A DNA stretch of 8,144 bases, taken from positions 1 to 8,144 of the forward strand of contig JAVBQA010000083.1 in assembly GCA_031549325.1 (NCBI GenBank). The letters are read 5' to 3'. A program made the position numbers and the translations under genes. Positions 1 to 6,319 of this stretch are shown here, piece by piece; positions within the stretch are counted from its first letter, which is position 1; each line of letters begins with the position of its first letter. Under the pieces are notes generated by a model. The model searched no databases. It saw only the letters and a list, made by a program, of their open reading frames with translations, and was not told where the DNA came from. Origin of the DNA: JAJDGF01 sp031549325. Lineage in GTDB: Bacteria > Bacillota > Clostridia > Christensenellales > Aristaeellaceae.

Positions 1-120
1 TTGGTGTTGTGTTTGCGTGGGCTGCTCCCCGCGCCGCCCGCGGGGGGGGGGGGCGGGGGGGGGGGCCGGCCCCCCCCCCCCCCCCCCCCCCCGCGCGCCC
101 CCGCTCGACCCGTTTGCTTC
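1..120. other. Low-complexity G-run/C-run block at window edge, probable assembly artefact
   Basis: Positions 42-65 are an almost unbroken G run (one C at 54). After a short CCGG junction, positions 70-92 are an unbroken C run. Together they form a mirror-like G-then-C block with no coding or regulatory logic. Nothing similar occurs elsewhere in the window. The block lies just past the natural stop codon of the first gene and before an otherwise uninterpretable 41-base stub. I infer a contig-end artefact (poly-G read tails joined to their reverse complement) rather than biology. A reading frame spans it, but it would encode only homopolymeric Gly/Pro and I do not accept it as a gene. Confidence 0.6.
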
Positions 121-123
121 TCT

Positions 124-966
124 CTACTCGAAGTAGTCGTATACCCGCCTGATGTTCGCCTGGTGCTCCACATTCACTTTCCCGGAGCCATGCGTCTTGC
201 TGCCATGCAGATGCAAGCAGAACTGCCCCGGATACCCGTTCGTCTTGCTGATCTCTTCCCCGTGCGGCATCGAGTTGATCGCCGCCGCGTAGTACTTCCC
301 GCCGGCGATGAGCAGCACGCCCCGGCTGTCCCACGACCACTTGCCCCCGTAGATCGTTTTCAATCGGGCCGTGTCCGACTTCTCCGCCGGCTCCACGTCG
401 CAGTGGTTGCTGCCGTACAGCCTGCGGATCCGAATTCTGGCGCCCGTCTTCAGGTCCACGATCGTCGCCATGCCGCCGTGGCTGGGGAACCGCCTGTTGA
501 TGTCGCTCTTGCCCCACGCATCCATCGACACGCCGGGCTTGTTCCCCGCGTCCTCCAGCTTCTTCTGGGTGGACACCGTCGCCCGGCCGCTGACCGAAAG
601 CCCGTTCATCATCTGAAACTCACGCACCGCGCGCGTCGTGCTCGCGCCGTACTGACCGCTCACGCTGCCCTTGGCCAGGTAACCGCGCTCGGCCAGCTCC
701 TGCTGCAGCTTTTTCACCGCCATGCCTTTGTTCCCGGCGCGCAGCTGTTTGCGCGCTTCGGTCTTGGTTTTCTTGGCAGCGGGCTTGTGCTTTACCTTTG
801 AAACGGTCATGTAACCATTTTTCATCGGTGACGCGCCAAAGGAGTTTGCACCGAAGTTCGCGGCCTGAATCCCGCCAAACCCCGCAGCCAATCCTTGATC
901 TGTAAGCATCAACATCGTGATCAGCGCCAGCAGACACACCGAGCGAATCAGCCTTCGATACAACAC
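124..966 (-). CDS. Secreted peptidoglycan-binding-domain protein with His-rich C-terminal domain of unknown function
   Basis: Predicted 280-residue exported cell-wall protein. Residues 1-28 form a signal peptide: basic YRRLIR, a hydrophobic core LLALITMLML, and a GLAA-type cleavage site. A Lys-rich linker follows at about 55-75. A PG_binding_1-like domain spans about 79-139 (AVKKLQQELAERGYL, then TTRAVREFQMMNGL and a GRAT turn). The last 130 residues are a separate domain with SMPHG, a PGQFCLHLHGSKTHG core and a VEHQA tail, rich in His and with two Cys. I have seen this type of C-terminal domain in clostridial cell-wall proteins but know no function for it. It lacks the SHGC motif of L,D-transpeptidases. 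The start is revised to GTG 966 (or TTG 963), behind a GGAGGT at 973-978. The longer ATG at 1014 lies at the predicted transcription start and cannot carry a ribosome binding site. The gene ends in TAG at 124-126. Confidence 0.8.
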   Translation of the reverse strand: MLYRRLIRSVCLLALITMLMLTDQGLAAGFGGIQAANFGANSFGASPMKNGYMTVSKVKHKPAAKKTKTEARKQLRAGNKGMAVKKLQQELAERGYLAKGSVSGQYGASTTRAVREFQMMNGLSVSGRATVSTQKKLEDAGNKPGVSMDAWGKSDINRRFPSHGGMATIVDLKTGARIRIRRLYGSNHCDVEPAEKSDTARLKTIYGGKWSWDSRGVLLIAGGKYYAAAINSMPHGEEISKTNGYPGQFCLHLHGSKTHGSGKVNVEHQANIRRVYDYFE

Positions 967-972
967 ATCGAC

Positions 973-978
973 ACCTCC
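973..978 (-). promoter_or_regulatory. Ribosome binding site that sets the start of the 124-966 gene
   Basis: On the minus strand this reads GGAGGT, six bases before GTG 966 and nine before TTG 963. It lies downstream of the longer candidate ATG at 1014, so it supports the shorter product. Either the GTG or the TTG could be the real start; they differ by one residue. Confidence 0.75.
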
Positions 979-1017
979 GAAAGTTACACTTTCGTGCAAA
1001 CTTTGCCTATGCATTGT

Positions 1018-1046
1018 ATTATATTTCAGTTATATGACAAAATCAA
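1018..1046 (-). promoter_or_regulatory. Sigma-A-type promoter of the secreted peptidoglycan-binding protein
   Basis: On the minus strand there is a TTGATT -35 box (1041-1046), exactly 17 bases, then a consensus TATAAT -10 box (1018-1023). Transcription should start near 1011, giving a leader of about 45 bases before the GTG at 966. The surroundings are strongly AT-rich, in contrast to the GC-rich genes on both sides. The -35 box sits inside a perfect inverted repeat (1036-1056). Confidence 0.75.
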
Positions 1047-1056
1047 GCATTTTGTC
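1036..1056. promoter_or_regulatory. Perfect inverted repeat GACAAAAT-N5-ATTTTGTC over the -35 box, candidate operator
   Basis: Two perfect 8-base arms (1036-1043 and 1049-1056) flank CAAGC. The left arm and spacer overlap the -35 box (1041-1046) of the minus-strand promoter, a position where a dimeric repressor would block RNA polymerase. It also lies 31 bases past the queT stop, but it is AU-rich and has no T tract, so it makes a poor intrinsic terminator. The operator role is inferred; I do not recognise the half-site as that of a named regulator. Confidence 0.5.
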
Positions 1057-1086
1057 CATTAATTAACACAAATTATTACATTTATT

Positions 1087-1578
1087 CTATTTTGTAACTG
1101 CGATCATGTCACTTGGCAGCCTCCTGAGCATATAGTGCAGCAGCAGCCCCAGCAGATAGCAGGGAAGGATCTGACCCAGCGCGACCCAGCCCATGGAAGG
1201 CAGCAGCGGTAGCTGATACGCCAGGTTCAGCATCCAGCCGATGATCACGCCATTGACCAGGATGGGCGGCAGCGGGGCCAGAAACGGTTTTCTGCGCAAC
1301 AGATAGGTGAGCGCCGCCGCGACCAGCGAAGCCACCGTGCCAAAGCCGATGTCCATCACCGTGGTCGCACCCATGCTGACCCCCGCGATGTTGGCGATCA
1401 GACAGCCCACGGTTAGGCCCGGGATGGCTGCCGGGGTGAGCACCGGCAGGATGGTGAGCGCCTCGGAGAACCGAATCTGCGTCTGCCCATAGCTGAGCGG
1501 CGCGATCAGGATGGTGAGCACGGCGTAAATCGCGGCAATAATGGCCGCCTGGGTCAGGTACCGGGTGGAGATCTTCAT
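1087..1578 (-). CDS. queT: QueT family queuosine-precursor transporter, ECF S-component
   Basis: A 163-residue integral membrane protein of the QueT family (PF06177), the substrate-binding S-component of energy-coupling factor transporters. The family is linked to uptake of queuosine precursors (preQ0/preQ1 or queuine), and the S-component works with a shared EcfA-A'-T module encoded elsewhere. About five or six hydrophobic segments are visible (roughly 8-28, 40-66, 78-95, 100-122, 130-150). Family marks are GQTQIRFSEALTILP at 31-45, IANIAG at 61-66, the DIGFGTVASL turn at 76-85 and LPPILVNGVIIG at 103-114. The length is typical. The ATG at 1578 is preceded by GAGGA with suitable spacing. The gene sits alone behind a structured leader with an attenuator, which fits riboswitch control. 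It ends in TAG at 1087-1089. No queuosine enzymes are in the window, so the exact substrate is not shown. Confidence 0.9.
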   Translation of the reverse strand: MKISTRYLTQAAIIAAIYAVLTILIAPLSYGQTQIRFSEALTILPVLTPAAIPGLTVGCLIANIAGVSMGATTVMDIGFGTVASLVAAALTYLLRRKPFLAPLPPILVNGVIIGWMLNLAYQLPLLPSMGWVALGQILPCYLLGLLLHYMLRRLPSDMIAVTK

Positions 1579-1606
1579 GTGGATTCCTCGCTTTCAGATA
1601 TATCAT

Positions 1607-1629
1607 GAGGGGCGCGAATCGCGCCCCTC
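1607..1629 (-). promoter_or_regulatory. Strong GC hairpin in the queT 5' leader
   Basis: A perfect 10-bp stem (GAGGGGCGCG paired with CGCGCCCCTC, 3-base loop) lies 29 bases upstream of the queT start, directly after the T tract of the neighbouring attenuator hairpin. It is not followed by a T tract in the queT direction, so it is not an intrinsic terminator for that strand. It may insulate the queT ribosome binding site or stabilise the mRNA 5' end, but that role is a guess. Confidence 0.45.
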
Positions 1630-1630
1630 C

Positions 1631-1658
1631 AAAAATCAAGGGCGTGCCAAGCACGCCC
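1631..1658 (-). terminator. Intrinsic terminator/attenuator hairpin upstream of queT
   Basis: On the minus strand GGGCGTGC pairs perfectly with GCACGCCC around a TTG loop, followed by TTGATTTTT. This is a good Rho-independent terminator. It lies about 50 bases before the queT start and about 115 bases past the asnS stop. It could simply end asnS transcription, but a second hairpin nearer asnS and the structured RNA between the two make an attenuator of queT more likely. Confidence 0.7.
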
Positions 1659-1659
1659 G

Positions 1660-1730
1660 GTGATTCCATCACAACCTGGTTTTGTTTAGAGACAGGAGGG
1701 CCTCGAACTGTCTGTTATTCAGCTGTCTCT
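1660..1730 (-). promoter_or_regulatory. queT leader: Candidate riboswitch-like leader of queT, class not recognised
   Basis: On the minus strand AGAGACAG (1723-1730) pairs perfectly with CTGTCTCT (1688-1695) across 27 bases. The same downstream strand can instead pair with AGACAG at 1708-1713, giving two exclusive folds. An A-rich single-stranded tail (AAACAAAACC) follows, then a small GTGAT/ATCAC hairpin abutting the terminator at 1631-1658. Known queT genes are often under preQ1 riboswitches. I could not match this sequence to the preQ1-I or preQ1-II consensus, and I do not remember the preQ1-III consensus well enough to test it. The assignment rests on gene identity and leader architecture. 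Confidence 0.4.
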
Positions 1731-1737
1731 GTCACCG

Positions 1738-1759
1738 AAAACCCCGGGCCTTCCAGGGG
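1738..1759 (-). terminator. Weak hairpin terminator after asnS
   Basis: Thirteen bases past the asnS stop, CCCC pairs with GGGG, with an inner GG/CC pair and an AAGG loop, followed on the minus strand by TTTTC. The stem has one mismatch and the T tract is only four long. Some read-through into the queT leader is therefore plausible. Confidence 0.4.
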
Positions 1760-1771
1760 ATCCGCGGTTCC

Positions 1772-3166
1772 CTAAAACTCCGCGTTGCGGGTGGTCCTGG
1801 GGAAGGGCAGCACGTCGCGGATGTTGGCGACGCCTGTCAGGTACATGACCAGCCGCTCAAAGCCCATGCCAAACCCCGCGTGGGGCACGGAGCCATACTT
1901 CCTAAGCTCCAGATACCACCAGTAGTCCTCGGGGTTCATGCCCATTTCCCGAATGCGCGCGGTCAGCACGTCCAGGCGCTCCTCGCGCTGGCTGCCGCCG
2001 CACAGCTCGCCGATGCCCGGCACCAGCAGGTCGGCCGCCGCCACGGTCTTGCCGTCCTCGTTCATGCGCATGTAGAACGCCTTGATGTCTTTCGGGTAAT
2101 CGGTCACGAACACCGGGCGGCCAAAGTGCTGCTCGGTGAGATAGCGCTCGTGCTCGGTCTGCAAATCGCAGCCCCAGCTCACCGGGTATTCAAAGCCCTG
2201 CCCGCTGTCCTGCAGGATCCTCACCGCGTCGGTGTAACTGACCCGGGCGAAGTCGGCGTCGCGCACCTTGGTCAGCCGCTCGATCAGCCCCTGATCCACG
2301 AACCCGTTGAGGAAGGCCATCTCCTCCGAGCACTCGGACAGCACCGCTTCGATCAGGTATTTCACCAGATCTTCCTGCAGGTCCATGTCCTCTTTCAGGG
2401 TGGCAAAAGCCATCTCGGGCTCCATCATCCAGAACTCGGCGGCGTGGCGCGCGGTGTAGCTGTTCTCGGCGCGGAAGGTGGGGCCGAAGGTGTAAACATC
2501 GCGGAACGCCAGCGCGAAGGTCTCTGCGTTCAGCTGGCCGGACACGGTCAGCGACACCGGCTTGCCGAAGAAGTCCTTGTCGTAATCCACGGCGCCGGCC
2601 TGGGTGCGCTCGGGCTTGTCGACGTTCAGCGTCGTCACCTGAAACATCTCGCCCGCGCCCTCACAGTCGCTGCCGGTGAGGATGGGCGTGTGCACATACA
2701 GGAATCCGTGGTCGTGCATGTACCGGTGAATCGCCTGGGCCGCCACCGAGCGCACGCGGAACGCGCACTGGAACAGGTTGGCCCGAGGGCGCAAATGCGC
2801 GATGGTGCGCAGGTACTCCAGCGTGTGGCGCTTCTTCTGAAGCGGATAATCCGACGGGCTCTCGCCCACGACGGTCAGCTGCTCGGCCTTCAGCTCAAAG
2901 GGCTGCTTCATGTCGGGCGTGGGGATCAGCGTCCCCGTGGCCTCGATGGCCGCGCCCACGCCGATGCGGCGCACCAGCTCCTTATAGCCCGCCAGCTTGT
3001 CTTCTTCCAGCACGATCTGCAGGTTTTTGAAGTAGGTGCCGTCGTTCAGTTCGATGAACGCGAACGCCTTCGAGTCGCGCAGCGTGCGCACCCAGCCGGA
3101 AACGGTCACGTTATTCATGGCCACGACCGGGATTTTTGAATAGAGCTGTTTGATTCGGTAGTCCAT
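1772..3166 (-). CDS. asnS: Asparagine--tRNA ligase
   Basis: A 464-residue cytoplasmic class IIb aminoacyl-tRNA synthetase that charges tRNA-Asn with asparagine using ATP; the length is typical of bacterial AsnS. The N-terminal OB-fold anticodon-binding domain covers about 18-105 (VSGWVRTLRDSKAFAFIELNDG). The catalytic core follows with YLRTIAHLRPR near 118-128, motif 2 at about 227-250 (FGPTFRAENSYTARHAAEF), and motif 3 at about 431-458 (GFGMGFERLVMYLTG, then NIRDVLPFPR). The FWMMEPEMAF segment and the long insertion with SGQLNAETFA fit AsnS rather than AspRS. The ATG at 3166 has AAGGAGG at 3177-3183, ten bases upstream, and its own promoter near 3205-3234. It ends in TAG at 1772-1774. Nothing appears damaged. 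A long antisense frame over the gene is a GC-codon shadow. Confidence 0.97.
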   Translation of the reverse strand: MDYRIKQLYSKIPVVAMNNVTVSGWVRTLRDSKAFAFIELNDGTYFKNLQIVLEEDKLAGYKELVRRIGVGAAIEATGTLIPTPDMKQPFELKAEQLTVVGESPSDYPLQKKRHTLEYLRTIAHLRPRANLFQCAFRVRSVAAQAIHRYMHDHGFLYVHTPILTGSDCEGAGEMFQVTTLNVDKPERTQAGAVDYDKDFFGKPVSLTVSGQLNAETFALAFRDVYTFGPTFRAENSYTARHAAEFWMMEPEMAFATLKEDMDLQEDLVKYLIEAVLSECSEEMAFLNGFVDQGLIERLTKVRDADFARVSYTDAVRILQDSGQGFEYPVSWGCDLQTEHERYLTEQHFGRPVFVTDYPKDIKAFYMRMNEDGKTVAAADLLVPGIGELCGGSQREERLDVLTARIREMGMNPEDYWWYLELRKYGSVPHAGFGMGFERLVMYLTGVANIRDVLPFPRTTRNAEF

Positions 3167-3204
3167 GACAACGCAACCTCCTTATGAAATCGCCAATTTC
3201 GAGT

Positions 3205-3234
3205 ATTATACCCCATCGGATGGGTGGAAGTAAA
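3205..3234 (-). promoter_or_regulatory. Sigma-A-type promoter of asnS
   Basis: On the minus strand a consensus TATAAT (3205-3210) follows TTTACT (3229-3234) at an 18-base spacing, or TTACTT at 17. The -10 box is perfect and the -35 box is partial. It lies between the dnaX stop and the asnS ribosome binding site, so asnS can be transcribed independently of dnaX. Confidence 0.6.
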
Positions 3235-3255
3235 GTAAAGATCCGGAGCGGGGAT

Positions 3256-3280
3256 GCCGGGCAAACGGCGCCCGCCCGGC
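3256..3280 (-). terminator. GC hairpin just past the dnaX stop, possible terminator without T tract
   Basis: GCCGGGC and GCCCGGC form a perfect 7-bp stem around an 11-base loop, four bases after the dnaX stop codon. In the dnaX direction the following bases are C-rich rather than a T tract, so intrinsic termination would be weak. The hairpin could mark the 3' end of the mRNA or protect it. Confidence 0.3.
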
Positions 3281-3283
3281 GCA

Positions 3284-4915
<1,632 letters not shown>

Positions 4916-5063
4916 GAAATCACCTCAAATGTCATCCGTCACGGAGCGCGGAGCGCGCCCGCAAGCTGGAATGCGATGGAACTGCACCAGTTTCTTTAGG
5001 CCGGCGGAAAGCCGCGGCACAGGCGCGGCAGCGCCACGCCAGCCGGACGGAGGCGCTGTCCGG

Positions 5064-5083
5064 AAAAACGCGCAGTCCTGCGC
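5064..5083 (-). terminator. Terminator-like hairpin in the dnaX leader
   Basis: On the minus strand GCGCA pairs with TGCGC around a GGAC loop, followed by GTTTTT. It lies about 150 bases upstream of dnaX, just downstream of a possible -10 box (TATGAT, 5099-5104) that lacks a convincing -35. It could attenuate dnaX transcription or stop antisense transcripts leaving murG. The stem is short, so confidence is limited. Confidence 0.35.
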
Positions 5084-5166
5084 AGGGTATACGCCTCTAT
5101 CATATACGAAAACGAGAAATTAAAAAAGGGGTTTTACATCAAGCTAAACCAATTTTCGATTTCCTA

Positions 5167-5175
5167 TGCTATAAT
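5167..5175 (+). promoter_or_regulatory. Extended -10 promoter of the murG operon
   Basis: TGCTATAAT contains a consensus TATAAT (5170-5175) with the upstream TG of an extended -10 element. No good -35 box is seen at 16-18 bases, which extended -10 promoters tolerate. Transcription would start near 5182. This rules out the ATG at 5173-5176 as a start codon, since it lies inside the -10 box. Confidence 0.6.
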
Positions 5176-5194
5176 GCGCGTAGATTGCCTGATA

Positions 5195-5220
5195 TTCTGC
5201 CGTTATAAAGCAGAAGGGGG
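5195..5220 (+). promoter_or_regulatory. Small hairpin abutting the murG ribosome binding site
   Basis: TTCTGC (5195-5200) pairs with GCAGAA (5210-5215) around a 9-base AT-rich loop. It is followed at once by GGGGG (5216-5220), which serves as the ribosome binding site ten bases before TTG 5231. The AGAAGGGGG stretch decides the start. Stem formation could limit access to the ribosome binding site, but that is inferred. Confidence 0.45.
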
Positions 5221-5230
5221 TTTTTCCATC

Positions 5231-6313
5231 TTGTCAAAGCGGATCGTCATGACTGGCGGCGGCACTGCGGGTCACGTTACGCCCAACATCGCGCTGATCG
5301 CGCCGCTCCAGCAGAGTGGCTGGGACGTGCACTACATCGGCACCGCAGACGGCATCGAGCGCTCGCTGATCGAGCCGCTGGATGGCGTGACTTATCACGC
5401 CGTCCGCTCGGGTAAGCTGCGCCGCTATCTTGACGTGAAGAATCTCACCGATCCGTTCCGCGTGGTGGCCGGGGCCTACCAGTCGGCCGCGCTGATCCGG
5501 AGGCTCAAGCCGGACATCGTGTTTGCCAAGGGCGGGTTCGTGTCGGTGCCGGTGGTGTATGGCGCGGCGCTGAACCGCGTGCCGGTGCTGCTGCACGAGT
5601 CCGACATGACGCCGGGCCTTGCGAACAAGCTGTCCATTCCGTTCGCGAAGAAACTGTTGTGCACCTTCCCCGAGGCCGCGAAGACGGCTGGCCCCAAGGG
5701 CGTGCATGTGGGCACCCCGCTGAGGGCCGAGCTGTTCACCGGCAACCGGGAGCGCGGGCTGAAGCGCTTCGGGTTCGACGGCAGCCGCCCGGTGCTGCTG
5801 GTGACGGGGGGCAGCAGCGGCGCCCAGTCCATCAACCTGGCGCTCAGAAACGCGCTGCCCGAGCTGCTGAAGATCTTTCACGTGCTGCACCTGTGCGGCG
5901 GCGGCAATCTGGACGACTCGCTCGACGGCGCGCGCAATTACTGCCAGCTGGAATACCTCACCGACGGCATGGAAGACGCCTATGCCTGCGCCGACATCGT
6001 GGTCTCCCGCGCGGGCAGCAACACCGTGTGCGAGCTGCTGGCGCTGAACAAGCCGTCGCTGCTGATTCCCTATCCGCTGACCGCCAGCCGGGGCGACCAG
6101 GTGGAAAACGCGAAGTCCACCGAGGCGCGCGGCCTGGCGCACGTGCTGATGCAGGAGGACATGACCACCGAGGCGCTTGTCAAGCGCATCCAGGAGCTCT
6201 ACAAGAACCGGGGCGAGCTGATCGACGCCATGGAAAAAGAACAGGCCGCCGACGGCGTGAAGAACGTCATCCAGCAGATCAACGCGCACGTGAAGAAGAA
6301 AAAAGGCGGGTAG
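5231..6313 (+). CDS. murG: Lipid II-forming UDP-GlcNAc transferase MurG
   Basis: A 360-residue peripheral membrane glycosyltransferase (GT28 family) that adds GlcNAc from UDP-GlcNAc to lipid I on the inner face of the membrane, making lipid II for peptidoglycan. The N-terminal Rossmann domain has the glycine-rich GGGTAGHVTP loop (9-18), KGGFVSVP (100-107) and HESD (122-125). The C-terminal UDP-GlcNAc domain has GGSSGAQ (193-199), SRAGSNTVCEL (259-269) and the PYPLTASRGDQVENA segment (280-294). The TTG start at 5231 follows GGGGG, gives the usual 'MSKRIVMTGGGTAGH' opening and matches family length; the upstream ATG overlaps the promoter. HESD and GGSSGA replace the HEQN and GGSQGA of the E. 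coli-type enzyme. I associate this variant with MurG copies in clostridia and bacilli that lie outside the main division/cell-wall cluster. It heads an operon with a transporter and an acetyltransferase. Confidence 0.93.
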   Translation: MSKRIVMTGGGTAGHVTPNIALIAPLQQSGWDVHYIGTADGIERSLIEPLDGVTYHAVRSGKLRRYLDVKNLTDPFRVVAGAYQSAALIRRLKPDIVFAKGGFVSVPVVYGAALNRVPVLLHESDMTPGLANKLSIPFAKKLLCTFPEAAKTAGPKGVHVGTPLRAELFTGNRERGLKRFGFDGSRPVLLVTGGSSGAQSINLALRNALPELLKIFHVLHLCGGGNLDDSLDGARNYCQLEYLTDGMEDAYACADIVVSRAGSNTVCELLALNKPSLLIPYPLTASRGDQVENAKSTEARGLAHVLMQEDMTTEALVKRIQELYKNRGELIDAMEKEQAADGVKNVIQQINAHVKKKKGG

Positions 6314-6319
6314 CGAGCC

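Larger units (their letters stand above)
4916..5230. other. Divergent intergenic region between dnaX and murG with a hairpin cluster
   Basis: No gene is supported in these 315 bases; a 64-codon plus-strand frame at 4929 has no family resemblance. Four GC-rich hairpins follow one another: 5002-5014 (CGGC/GCCG), 5022-5040 (GGCGCGGC/GCCACGCC, 8 bp with one G-T), 5043-5063 (CCGGAC/GTCCGG) and 5070-5083 (GCGCA/TGCGC). The stretch 5101-5175 is AT-rich and holds promoter elements. In many Bacillota the SRP RNA gene lies just upstream of dnaX. I looked for its conserved domain IV motif (GTCCGGAAGGAAGCAG-like) on both strands and did not find it, nor a tRNA. Confidence 0.6.

Noticed and set aside
124..606. 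L,D-transpeptidase (YkuD) assignment for the C-terminal domain
   Set aside because: The SHGCxR-type catalytic motif is absent; only a THGS appears and the only nearby Cys is in a different place (QFCLHLH).
1756..1772. Sequence resembling a T-box core (AACCGCGGAT) just past the asnS stop
   Set aside because: The conserved AGGGTGG part is missing, there is no stem I or specifier loop, and the downstream gene is queT, which is not amino-acid related.
1682..3139. 485-codon plus-strand open frame opposite asnS
   Set aside because: It is the antisense shadow of a clear asnS gene; it is rich in His/Leu/Val/Ala as expected from reverse-read GC-rich codons and has no domain or ribosome binding site.
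4929..5123. 64-codon plus-strand frame between dnaX and murG
   Set aside because: No ribosome binding site or family resemblance; it runs through the hairpin cluster and ends before the murG promoter.
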